From an uncultured Prevotella sp. (GTDB lineage: Bacteria; Bacteroidota; Bacteroidia; Bacteroidales; Bacteroidaceae), in contig CAKPST010000048.1 of the NCBI GenBank assembly GCA_934183355.1, forward strand, positions 1 to 17,270: DNA of 17,270 nucleotides. The letters run 5' to 3'. A program made the translations under genes and the position numbers. Positions 8,048-16,700 of the stretch are shown here, in pieces. Position 1 is the stretch's first letter. Each line of letters starts with the position of its first letter. The notes under the pieces are model-generated. The model was given only the letters and a program-made list of their open reading frames with translations. It had not been told where the DNA came from and did no database searches.

Positions 8048-10333
8048 ATGAACAAAAGACACTTGTTTACGGCGTTGTTGTCGGTGGTATTTGCCCTTAC
8101 AGCAATGGCCAAACACTATGAGCCCGTTGACTATGTGAGTACACTCGTAGGCTCAGAGTCGACACATGCCTTGTCTACGGGCAACACCTATCCTGCCGTG
8201 TGCATGCCTTGGGGCATGAACTTCTGGACACCCCAGACGGGCAAGATGGGCGATGGATGGACCTACACCTACACAGCTGAGAAGTTGCGTGGATTCAAGC
8301 AGACCCATCAGCCAAGTCCGTGGATCAACGACTACGGTCAGTTCACTATCATGCCCGAGACGGGCAAACCCGTGTTTGATGAGGAAAAACGTGCTTCATG
8401 GTTCTCGCACAAGGCAGAGGTGGCTACACCTTACTATTATCGTGCCTATCTTGCCGACTATGATGTGGTGACCGAGCTTGCCCCAACCGAGCGTGCTGCC
8501 ATCATGCGCATCACCTTCCCCGAGAACGACTCGTATGTTGTTGTCGACGCTTTCGACAATGGTTCGTATGTCAAGGTGCTGCCATCCGAGCGCATGATTG
8601 TAGGCTACACCACCAAGAACTCAGGCGGTGTACCCAACAACTTCAAGAATTATTTTGTGATGAAGTTTGACAAGGACTTCACCTACACAGCTGCCGTTGT
8701 CAACGGAGTGATTGACAAGAAGGCTTCTGTTGCCGACTGCAATCATGCTGGAGCCATCGTCGGCTTCAAGACACGCCGTGGCGAGCAGGTGAACGTGCGC
8801 ATCGCCTCGTCGTTCATCTCTGAGGAGCAGGCTGTGCAGAATCTCAAGGAACTTGGTTCCGACTCATTTGACGATGTGAAGGCTCGCGGTCGCAAGACAT
8901 GGAACGACGTTTTGGGCAAGATTGAGGTCAAGTCGGACGACATCGACCATCTGCGCACCTTCTATTCATGCCTCTATCGCTCGGTGCTCTTCCCGCGCTC
9001 GTTCTACGAGCAGACTGCTGAGGGCGAAATCATGCACTACAGTCCATACAACGGCAAGGTGCTGCCCGGCTATATGTTCACCGACACTGGTTTCTGGGAC
9101 ACCTTCCGCTGCCTCTTCCCCTTGCTCAATGTGATGTATCCGTCTATGAACGAGAAGATGCAGGCAGGTCTGGTCAACGCCTACAAGGAGAGTGGATTCC
9201 TTCCCGAATGGGCTTCGCCGGGTCATCGTGGCTGCATGGTGGGCAACAACTCTGCCTCTATCGTTGCCGATGCCTATCTCTGTGGACTCCAAAACTACGA
9301 TGCCGAGACTCTGTGGCAGGCTGTGGTGCATGGCACCAATGCCGTCCATCCTACGGTCAGCTCTACTGGCAGATTGGGTCATGAGTATTACAACAAGCTT
9401 GGTTATGTACCCTACGATGTCAAAATCAACGAGAATGTAGCACGCACCTTGGAGTATGCCTACGACGACTGGTGCATCTATCAGTTTGGCAAGAAGCTCG
9501 GCAAGTCGAAGAAGGAGCTTGAGCCGTTCCGCAAACGTGCCCTCAACTACAAGAATGTGTTCGACAAAGAGACATGCTTGATGCGCGGTCGTCTTAAGAA
9601 TGGCAAGTTCCAAAGCCCATTCTCGCCGCTTAAGTGGGGCGATGCCTTCACCGAGGGCAACGCATGGCACTACACATGGTCGGTGTTCCACGACCCTCAG
9701 GGACTCATCAATCTGATGGGTGGCAAGCAGAAGTTCAATCAGATGCTCGACTCGGTGTTCAATGTGCCACCATTGTTCGACGATAGCTACTATGGATTTG
9801 TCATCCACGAGATACGCGAGATGCAGATTATGAACATGGGCAACTATGCTCACGGCAACCAGCCCGTACAGCACATGATTTATCTCTATGGCTATTCGGG
9901 TGAACCTTGGAAGACTCAGTACTGGATTCGCCAGACCATGAACCGTATGTACAACGCCAATCCCGACGGCTATTGCGGCGACGAGGACAATGGTCAGACC
10001 TCTGCCTGGTATGTATTCTCGGCTATGGGCTTCTATCCAGTGTGTCCAGGTGCTGGCGAGTATGTGCTCGGCGTGCCTTATTTCGACGAGATGACGCTAC
10101 ATCTTGAGAATGGCAAAACCGTTAGCATCAAGGCGCAGGGCAACAGCGACGACAACTGCTATGTGCAGAACCTCACGCTCAACGGTGCTCCCTACACCAA
10201 GAACTACATCACACGCACCGACCTTATGAACGGCGCACAGTTTGTCTACGACCTCTCGTCTAAGCCAAACTATCAGCGTGGCACAGCCGATACGGATGTC
10301 CCGTATTCGTTTACAACAGCTGGACTGAAATAA
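8048..10333 (+). CDS. Secreted GH92 alpha-mannosidase
   Basis: A 761-residue exported glycoside hydrolase of family 92: calcium-dependent exo-alpha-mannosidases (often alpha-1,2) that trim mannose from N-glycans and mannans by inversion. A signal peptide (residues 1-21, MNKRHLFTALLSVV ... AMA) precedes the N-terminal domain, which has GSESTHALSTGNTYPAVCMP, PWGMNFWTPQTG and the GFKQTHQPSPWINDYGQF stretch. The (alpha/alpha)6 catalytic domain shows GFLPEWASPGHRGCMVGNNS (from 382, with Glu386), EGNAWHYTWSVFHDPQGLI, HGNQPVQHMIYLYGYSGEPW and GDEDNGQTSAWYVFSAMGFY (from Gly644, with the acidic D645/E646/D647). These are the family's conserved blocks in the expected order, so it should be active. The length is typical. 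It is transcribed away from porZ and ends before a strong hairpin. There is no SusC/SusD pair in the window, so it is not in a visible utilisation locus. Confidence 0.93.
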   Translation: MNKRHLFTALLSVVFALTAMAKHYEPVDYVSTLVGSESTHALSTGNTYPAVCMPWGMNFWTPQTGKMGDGWTYTYTAEKLRGFKQTHQPSPWINDYGQFTIMPETGKPVFDEEKRASWFSHKAEVATPYYYRAYLADYDVVTELAPTERAAIMRITFPENDSYVVVDAFDNGSYVKVLPSERMIVGYTTKNSGGVPNNFKNYFVMKFDKDFTYTAAVVNGVIDKKASVADCNHAGAIVGFKTRRGEQVNVRIASSFISEEQAVQNLKELGSDSFDDVKARGRKTWNDVLGKIEVKSDDIDHLRTFYSCLYRSVLFPRSFYEQTAEGEIMHYSPYNGKVLPGYMFTDTGFWDTFRCLFPLLNVMYPSMNEKMQAGLVNAYKESGFLPEWASPGHRGCMVGNNSASIVADAYLCGLQNYDAETLWQAVVHGTNAVHPTVSSTGRLGHEYYNKLGYVPYDVKINENVARTLEYAYDDWCIYQFGKKLGKSKKELEPFRKRALNYKNVFDKETCLMRGRLKNGKFQSPFSPLKWGDAFTEGNAWHYTWSVFHDPQGLINLMGGKQKFNQMLDSVFNVPPLFDDSYYGFVIHEIREMQIMNMGNYAHGNQPVQHMIYLYGYSGEPWKTQYWIRQTMNRMYNANPDGYCGDEDNGQTSAWYVFSAMGFYPVCPGAGEYVLGVPYFDEMTLHLENGKTVSIKAQGNSDDNCYVQNLTLNGAPYTKNYITRTDLMNGAQFVYDLSSKPNYQRGTADTDVPYSFTTAGLK

Positions 10334-10340
10334 AAAACAA

Positions 10341-10380
10341 TGGGGGTGCATACGGCAACATTCACCGTATGCACCCCCCA
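10341..10380 (+). terminator. Strong hairpin after the GH92 gene (H1)
   Basis: GGGGGTGCATACGG (10342-10355) pairs perfectly over 14 bp with CCGTATGCACCCCC (10365-10378) around a 9-base loop. It begins 8 bases after the GH92 stop. The plus-strand tail (ATTCACTTATAG) is not a good U-tract. The bases before the left arm are A-rich, so the tail is T-rich only on the opposite strand. It is probably a terminator, and possibly processed or stabilising for the GH92 mRNA. Confidence 0.7.
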
Positions 10381-10406
10381 TTCACTTATAGAGCAATTAT
10401 ATTATT

Positions 10407-11969
10407 ATGGCAAAAATAGTAAATAAATACCCTGTAGGAATACGGACTTTCTCGAAGATCCGCGAGAATGGTTATCTCTATATAGATAAGACCCAATACA
10501 TCGTGGATTTCCGGGAAAAGCAGATGTCTTATGTCTTTCTGAGTCGCCCAAGACGATTCGGAAAGTCGCTCTTTGCCTCTACACTCCAAGCCTACTTCGA
10601 GGGAAGAAAAGAACTATTCGAGGGATTGGCCATTGCTGATTACGAGAAGGAATGGGTGAAGTATCCGGTGCTGCATTTCGATTTAAGCGGTGCTAAGCAC
10701 TTTGATGCCGATGCTTTGAACAATTATCTTAATCTGCAACTTTTGCCATACGAAAAGCTTTATGGTAAAGGAGAAGGGGAAATCCGTCCTAATGAACGAC
10801 TGGATGGAATAGTAAAGCGAGCTTATGAGCAGACGGGCAAGAAGGCTGTTGTCATCATAGATGAATATGATGCCCCTTTGCTTGATGTGGTGCATGAGAA
10901 TGATAATCTCAAACAGTTGCGCCTCATTATGCAGAACTTCTATAGTCCGCTGAAAAAGCTCGACCCATACTTAGAGTTCACCTTCATCACAGGCATCACC
11001 AAGTTCTCGCAGCTCAGCATCTTCAGCGAGCTGAACAACCTCGACAATATCAGCATGTTCGACCAGTACTCTGCCATTTGTGGCATCAGCAAGACGGAGC
11101 TTACCACGCAGATGAAACCGGATGTTGAGGCATTGGGCGAAGCACTTGGCATGACGTATGAGGAATGCTTAGAGGAGTTGACAAAATTCTATGACGGCTA
11201 TCACTTCAGTAAGAAATCTGAGGATGTCTTCAATCCGTTCAGTCTGGTAAAGGCATTGAATGCACGCGATATAGCTCCTTACTGGTTTGGCTCTGGTACC
11301 CCTTCTTATCTTATCAAGGCGTTGCAGAAGTATCATGTCAACGTGATGGATATTGAGAAGAAGTCATGTGATGTGGACGACTTTGATGTCTCGCCAGAAA
11401 TGATGACTTCTGCGCTTCCGCTGCTCTATCAAAGTGGTTATCTCACCATAAAGAAGTATAACCCTATTCTGCATCGCTATACGCTGGAATATCCTAATAA
11501 GGAGGTTAAGACGGGCATGCTCAAGAGTCTTGCACCCAACTATCTTTCGCCTATATCTCTGGATAACAACAGCCTGGTGGGTGATTTCCTGGAAAAGCTC
11601 TATGACACAGATGTAGAGGGAGCGATGGTTCGTCTGAAGGCTTATCTCGCCAGTATATCCAATCGCTTGAGCAACAAGAGTGAACGAGACTTTCAGACGG
11701 TGTTCTACCTTATCTTTAACCTAATGGGGGCACACATGAGAGTGGAGGAAGATAGTGCAATAGGTAGGGCTGATGCCGTGGTGTATATGCCTGATGCCGT
11801 GTTTGTTTTCGAGTTGAAGTATGATGGATCAGCCGAGGAAGCTATCAGGCAGATAGATGAAAAGGGATACCTTATTCCATATTCTGCCGACGGCAAGCGC
11901 CTGTTCAAGATAGGTGTTAATTACGACAGCAATCAGCGGACGATAAGTGATTGGATTATCAGGGAATAG
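10407..11969 (+). CDS. AAA-ATPase-like protein with C-terminal PD-(D/E)XK nuclease-like domain
   Basis: A 520-residue protein of the AAA-ATPase-like (PF09820) plus PDDEXK_9 (PF08011) type, found in many copies in Prevotella and Bacteroides. The N-terminus has the family block [18 protein letters not shown] (15-32). The P-loop is SRPRRFGKS (46-54, Lys53) and Walker B is [11 protein letters not shown] (147-157, Asp152-Glu153). The C-terminal domain has the nuclease-like residues GRADAV (Asp456) and FELKYD (Glu469, Lys471). The cellular role of this family is not established; defence, DNA maintenance and selfish-element functions have been suggested by its variable distribution. Its base composition looks more AT-rich than the GH92 gene upstream, which fits a horizontally moving gene. 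It stands alone between hairpins H1 and H2, and I see no TAnnTTTG box in the short gap upstream. Confidence 0.88.
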   Translation: MAKIVNKYPVGIRTFSKIRENGYLYIDKTQYIVDFREKQMSYVFLSRPRRFGKSLFASTLQAYFEGRKELFEGLAIADYEKEWVKYPVLHFDLSGAKHFDADALNNYLNLQLLPYEKLYGKGEGEIRPNERLDGIVKRAYEQTGKKAVVIIDEYDAPLLDVVHENDNLKQLRLIMQNFYSPLKKLDPYLEFTFITGITKFSQLSIFSELNNLDNISMFDQYSAICGISKTELTTQMKPDVEALGEALGMTYEECLEELTKFYDGYHFSKKSEDVFNPFSLVKALNARDIAPYWFGSGTPSYLIKALQKYHVNVMDIEKKSCDVDDFDVSPEMMTSALPLLYQSGYLTIKKYNPILHRYTLEYPNKEVKTGMLKSLAPNYLSPISLDNNSLVGDFLEKLYDTDVEGAMVRLKAYLASISNRLSNKSERDFQTVFYLIFNLMGAHMRVEEDSAIGRADAVVYMPDAVFVFELKYDGSAEEAIRQIDEKGYLIPYSADGKRLFKIGVNYDSNQRTISDWIIRE

Positions 11970-11980
11970 CAAATTAAAAG

Positions 11981-12031
11981 AAAGGGTCTATACGTCACTA
12001 TTCATCGTGGCATATAGACCCTTGTTGCTAT
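11981..12031. terminator. Hairpin H2 after the first ATPase gene, near-copy of H3
   Basis: AAGGGTCTATA (11982-11992) pairs with TATAGACCCTT (12013-12023). After one C-A mismatch the stem continues with G-C, T-G, C-G, A-T and C-G to an 8-base loop (11999-12006). It lies 12 bp after the ATPase stop. No long U-tract follows on the plus strand. A near-identical copy follows the next ATPase gene, at 13465-13515, with four differences across about 48 bases. Confidence 0.7.
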
Positions 12032-12042
12032 TTATAGAAACT

Positions 12043-12111
12043 AAATACAGCCAACTGAGGAAACAAAACACAGCCAACTGAGGAAATAAAATACAGCCAA
12101 CTGAGGAAATG
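12043..12111. repeat. Three 23-bp tandem direct repeats upstream of an ATPase promoter
   Basis: Three head-to-tail units at 12043-12065, 12066-12088 and 12089-12111 share the core ACAGCCAACTGAGGAAA without change. The units differ from each other at only two positions pairwise (unit positions 4, 22 and 23). The array ends 13 bases before a predicted -7 box (12125-12132), so it covers the -33 region and the upstream DNA where a regulator would bind. The 23-bp period is close to, but not exactly, two helical turns. There is no spacer between units, so this is not a CRISPR array. Confidence 0.85.
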
Positions 12112-12124
12112 TCGAAAAAATTAG

Positions 12125-12132
12125 TATCTTTG
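12125..12132 (+). promoter_or_regulatory. Predicted -7 box for the second ATPase gene
   Basis: TATCTTTG matches TAnnTTTG and is followed by GCA, 26 bases before the ATG at 12159. No TTTG is found at the -33 distance; that place is taken by the third 23-bp repeat. This may mean the promoter depends on a protein bound to the repeats. Confidence 0.55.
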
Positions 12133-12158
12133 CATACGTATAATTAATATTTGAAAAT

Positions 12159-13430
12159 ATGGAATACAAGCATAGAATTGCTGATAAAATGCTGGCAAAA
12201 AAACTGATAAGCAAGGGGGCAATCTTGATAGAAGGTCCAAAATGGTGTGGAAAGACTACCACAGCCGAACAACATGCCAATAGTATCCTGTATATGGATA
12301 ATCCAGCCTCATTGGAAACCAATCTACAGATGGCAGAGATAGATGCTTCTATCTTGCTGGAGGGCGAAACACCAAGGCTTATTGATGAATGGCAGCTTGC
12401 CCCCAAACTTTGGGATGCTATAAGATTTGAGGTTGATCATCGACATGACGTGGGACAGTTTATATTGACAGGCTCGGCTGTTCCTGCAGGTGAAAAAGAT
12501 ATGCACCATTCTGGAACAGGGCGATTCAGTTGGCTAACTATGCGACCAATGAGTCTCTACGAGTCAGGTGAATCAAACGGCAAGGTAAGTTTGGCACATT
12601 TATTTGAAACACCTGAAAAGATAGTAGCCATTAACAAACTGAAAATAGACGATCTGGCATACTTGATTTGCCGTGGTGGTTGGCCTTTTGCTTGTGACCT
12701 ACAAGGCGAAGCAGCTTTAGAACAAGCATTCGACTATGTAGATGCTGTCATCAAGAAAGATATTTCGCGAGTAGATGAAGTTAATCGCAACGCAACGACT
12801 GCAAGATTACTATTGCGCTCATACGCTCGTAACCAAGGTTCGCAAGCCACAATCGGAACGATTGTGGCTGATATGATGACAAATGATGAGAATGAAATAA
12901 GCGTGAAGACAGCTGGTAGCTATTTGGAAGCTTTGCGCAAGATATTTGTCATAGAGGATTCCGAAGCTTGGAATCCTAACCTGCGTTCCAAAACGGCTGT
13001 CCGTACAGCAAATACACGTTACTTTATAGACCCGTCTATTGGAACGGCTGTATTAGGCCTTGGTCCTAAGGACCTTATTAACGACCTCAATACTATGGGG
13101 CTCTTCTTTGAGACCCTTTGTATTCGTGATTTGAGAGTCTTTGCTGATGCGTTGGATGGAGATGTTTATCATTATCGTGACAAAAATGGATTGGAATGTG
13201 ATGCCGTAGTACATCTGCGCAATGGCAAATATGGACTTGTTGAAGTAAAGTTAGGTGGTGACAAACTCATCAACGAGGGTGCAGCAAACCTAATAACTCT
13301 TGTTGGTAAAATAAATACTGAAAAAATGAATGAGCCATCCTTCATGATGGTACTTACAGGAACAGGCGATTTCGCTTATCGAAGAAAAGATGGTGTATTT
13401 GTGGTTCCTATTGGGTGCTTGAAAGATTAA
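12159..13430 (+). CDS. ATPase with AAA_14 and DUF4143 domains
   Basis: A 423-residue P-loop ATPase of the AAA_14 (PF13173) / DUF4143 (PF13635) type. The P-loop is EGPKWCGKTT (25-34), Walker B is PRLIDEWQLAP (72-82, Asp76-Glu77), the sensor-like strand is FILTGSAVP (101-109), and GRFSWLTMRPMSLYESGES (121-139) is the family's 'GR...l.PmslyE' block. The DUF4143 half contains RLLLRSYARNQGS and a PD-(D/E)XK-like core: Asp348 in LECDAVV and Glu362-Val-Lys364 in LVEVKLGG. Function in the family is unknown, although genes of this type are widespread, patchily distributed and often multi-copy. The upstream region has three tandem repeats and a -7 box of its own, so it seems to be transcribed alone. 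It is flanked on both sides by near-identical hairpins. Confidence 0.88.
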   Translation: MEYKHRIADKMLAKKLISKGAILIEGPKWCGKTTTAEQHANSILYMDNPASLETNLQMAEIDASILLEGETPRLIDEWQLAPKLWDAIRFEVDHRHDVGQFILTGSAVPAGEKDMHHSGTGRFSWLTMRPMSLYESGESNGKVSLAHLFETPEKIVAINKLKIDDLAYLICRGGWPFACDLQGEAALEQAFDYVDAVIKKDISRVDEVNRNATTARLLLRSYARNQGSQATIGTIVADMMTNDENEISVKTAGSYLEALRKIFVIEDSEAWNPNLRSKTAVRTANTRYFIDPSIGTAVLGLGPKDLINDLNTMGLFFETLCIRDLRVFADALDGDVYHYRDKNGLECDAVVHLRNGKYGLVEVKLGGDKLINEGAANLITLVGKINTEKMNEPSFMMVLTGTGDFAYRRKDGVFVVPIGCLKD

Positions 13431-13464
13431 AAAACTGCAACACTGCGGATGTTAATTCAAATAT

Positions 13465-13515
13465 CAAGGGTCTATACGCCACCTCTCATCGTGGCATATA
13501 GACCCTTGTTGCTAT
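13465..13515. terminator. Hairpin H3 between convergent genes, near-copy of H2
   Basis: AAGGGTCTATA (13466-13476) pairs with TATAGACCCTT (13497-13507), then after a C-A mismatch five further Watson-Crick pairs close an 8-base loop (13483-13490). Compared with H2, one stem base changes T-G to C-G and the other three changes are in the loop, so the fold is kept. It stands between the convergent ATPase gene (stop 13430) and the small minus-strand gene (stop 13552), where it could end transcription from both sides. Confidence 0.7.
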
Positions 13516-13531
13516 ATCATGTCATGATATA
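13513..13531. repeat. Perfect 19-bp palindrome
   Basis: TATATCATG and CATGATATA flank a single central T. It lies between H3 and the stop of the small minus-strand gene. It could be an extension of the termination region or a protein-binding site; nothing else in the sequence decides between them. Confidence 0.6.
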
Positions 13532-13551
13532 CTTATTTCAAACTAACGGTG

Positions 13552-13698
13552 TTAGTCACCGAAAACCCAGTGATATTCATCCGGTTCTGGCTCCTCATCA
13601 TTTGTATTTCCTTGTTGTATATTGGACGTTACGAGGATGGAGCATGGAGTGATGTTTATCACCTGCATCTCTGGTTTTATATATTCTTTCTTCTTCAT
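13552..13698 (-). CDS. Small 48-residue protein of unknown function
   Basis: ATG at 13698, TAA at 13554-13552, 48 residues. The product starts MKKKEYIKPEMQVINI and ends DEEPEPDEYHWVFGD, with one cysteine (Cys19 in TPCSIL). I recognise the pattern: Prevotella and Bacteroides genomes have many 40-70 residue proteins starting 'MKK.Y.KPE..V' with a hydrophobic middle and an acidic or polar tail, usually annotated hypothetical. The gene starts 32 bp after the stop of the BspA-like surface-protein gene on the same strand, so the two are probably co-transcribed. There is no clear signal peptide. The sensible composition (Lys-rich head, acidic tail) supports a real gene. No function can be given. Confidence 0.65.
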   Translation of the reverse strand: MKKKEYIKPEMQVINITPCSILVTSNIQQGNTNDEEPEPDEYHWVFGD

Positions 13699-13730
13699 TG
13701 TCTTATAGATTTTTTTGAGGGGTAGTACTG

Positions 13731-16700
13731 TTACTTAATCATTATTTTATAAGTCTTGCCACCACGCTTCACAATGTTCAATCCCTTTTGCAGGCCATTG
13801 GTGCGTCTACCACTAATGTCGTAGTATTCGGCATTTGCATCGTTGCTGATGGCGTTGAGATTGTCTATAGCAGTAGTGCTATCACCAATTCCGATGCTCA
13901 GCATAGCAGCTCCTGCATAAGCCGGGTTGGCTACCTTGATGTAAGCACGCATAGGGTTGACACCCACACCATTAATTCCTTTATTCGCCGTCAAGTCAGC
14001 TACACGCCAGAACTTGTTCTTACTAATGATATAGTCGTTGTCCGCAAGACCCTGATTGCCATTGCCGCCAATCTTGGTGAATGAACCTACGAGGTAGACA
14101 TTAGCATCTGTTCCTGCTATAGGCTTGGTAACGATGTCTGCATTTTGTGCAGAAAGGTTGAGCTGTTCACCCTCGTTCATCTTGAAGAGCACTGGAGTGC
14201 CAGCAGGAATCTCTGCTCCCTCTTCATAACTCTCCAGAGTGATGCAATCGTTCGTGTTGTCAATACCAGTAAGACTATAGAACTTACATTCTGTTTCTTT
14301 GCTCAAGTCAATGGCGAAAGGCACGCAGAGCGTTCCCCATGTAGTGCCAGTCTTAATAGTGCGGCTATAAGATGCATTTTTGGCTTTAAATGTCTCATAA
14401 GCCACGAAGTCCTTGTCGTCGTCAAGAGCGAGACTTTCGGCAGTAAGAGTTTCTCCCGTTGCTCCAATCTTCTCATCACCATTCTTTCCTACAAGTTTGG
14501 TGAAGTAGCCAGTCTTGTAGTTGGCGTAGGTGCGGTCAATCTTGCTATTGCTTTCGTCGTATTCTATGGCACCTTTGAGATTGTTGCAGCCATTGAACAT
14601 AGAACTACCATTAGTAACCTGGCCCGTAACAAACTTATCGCTGACGTAGATGGTTGTGAGAGCATAACTGTTATAGAACATCTCTGTCATATTCTCCACT
14701 TTCGCAGTGTTGAAGCTGCTGAGGTCGAGCGAGGTGAGAGCGAAGCAGCTCTTGAACATCCATCCCATATTCTCCACCTTCGCAGTGTTGAAGTTGCTGA
14801 GGTCGAGCGAGGTGAGAGCGAAGCATAACCTGAACATATTACTCATATTCGTCACCTCCGCAGTGTTGAAGCTGGTGAGGTCGAGCGAGGTGAGTTTGTT
14901 GCAGCCATAGAACATATATGTCATATCCGTCACCTTCGCAGTGTTGAAGTTGCTGAGGTCGAGTGAGATGAGATCGTTGCATGACTTGAACATATTGTCC
15001 ATTTTCGTCACCTCCGCAGTGTTGAAACTGCTGAGGTCGAGCGAGGTGAGAGCGTAGCATTGAAAGAACATTTGGTTCATTTTCGTCACCTTCGCTGTGT
15101 TGAAGTTGCTGAGGTCGAGCGAGGTGAGATCTGTGCAGTCCTTGAACATCCCGGTCATATCCGTCACATTCTCGGTGTTGAGACTGGTGAGGTTGAGCGA
15201 GGTGAGATCTGAGCATTCCCAGAACATCCCTTGCATATCCGTCACCTTCTCGGTGTTGAAATTAGAGAGGTTGAGCGAGGTGAGAGCTTTGCAGCTCTTG
15301 AACATATAACTCATATTCGTCACCTCCGCAGTGTTGAAGCTGGTGAGGTTGAGCGAAGTGAGTTTGGAGCAGGCATTGAACATCTCTTGCATATTCGTCA
15401 CCTTCTCGGTGTTAAGATACTCGATGCCCTTTATATCGGTCAGATTGCTGCATCCAGAGAACCACCCATAGCAGCTCTTTGGTCTTGCGTTGGCAAACGA
15501 AGCATCGAAGACCACTGTCTTGATTTTTCCCCTTTGGCCATACCACCACCATGGATAGTAAATTCCCACGTTAAGGTCATAAGCTCCTTCGGGCTTGGAA
15601 GGACCGCTTGTGAATGTAAGCGTTCCTGTGCCTTCGTCAAACTTGGCATAACCAGGGAATCCGCCTTCCGGAGTGAAGTAGCCAGTCTCGTAGTTGGCAT
15701 AAGTGTGGTCTTTCTTGTTTCCGTCGTATTTTATGGCACCGATGAGATTGTTGCAACCAGTGAACATATCATAACCAAAACGAACCTTGCTCGTAACAAA
15801 CTTATCGCTGGCGAAGATGGTTGTGAGAGCTGAGCAGCGATAGAACATATATTTCATATCCTCCACCTTCTCGGTGTTGAATTTAGTGAGGTCGAGCGAG
15901 GTGAGAGCTGAACTACCGAACATATAGCACATATTCGTCACATTCTCGGTGTTAAGATACTCGATGCCTTCTATTGTGGTCAGATTAGAGCATTTACCGA
16001 ACCAATAATAACAGCTCGTGGGTCTTGCACTGGCAAACGAAGCATCGAAGACCACCGTCTTGATTTTTTCTTTTTGCGCAAGCCACTCTGGATCGAAAGT
16101 TCCCTCGTTAAGGTCATAAGCTCCTGCGGGCTTGACTCCCTTGTAGCGGAATGTAAGAGTTCCAGAAGCATTGTCAAACTCGGCATACGCACATCCTGGA
16201 GTAAAATAACCATCCGTGCCGCAGTGGGCATAGTAGTGGTCGACCTTGTTTACGTCATAGCCTTTGAGTTTTTTACAACCCCAAAACATATTAGAAGAGG
16301 ACGTTACATTGGTCGTAACAAACTTATCGCTGGCGTAGATGGTTGTGAGAGCGAAGCATCCATCGAACATTAAATGCATACTCGTCACATTCGTTGTGTT
16401 GAAGTTTGTGAGGTCGAGCGAGGTGAGAGCGTCGCACAATCTGAACATACTCTCCATAGACGTCACCTTCTCGGTGTTAAGATACTCGATGCCTTCTATA
16501 TCGGTCAGTTTTCCGCAGTCATAGAACCAATAATCACAAATCGTGGGTCTTGCATTGGCAAACGAAGCATCAAAGACCACCTTTTGGATATTCTTTGTTT
16601 GAGATTTCCATCCAGGATATTCCCATTCCTTCACATTAAGGTCATAAGCTTCTTCGGGCTTGGAAGTGCCGTATTTGAATGTAAGCGTTCCTGTGCCTTC

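Noticed and set aside
8966..9874. 302-residue minus-strand open frame inside the GH92 gene
   Set aside because: It is fully antisense to a well-conserved glycosidase. Its length follows from the codon bias of the real gene, and no family motif is seen.
12043..12111. Possible CRISPR array
   Set aside because: The 23-bp units are directly abutted with no spacers, only three copies exist, and no cas gene is nearby.
13449..13652. 67-residue plus-strand open frame between the ATPase and surface-protein genes
   Set aside because: It runs through hairpin H3 and antisense to the better-supported 48-residue gene, and has no recognisable features.
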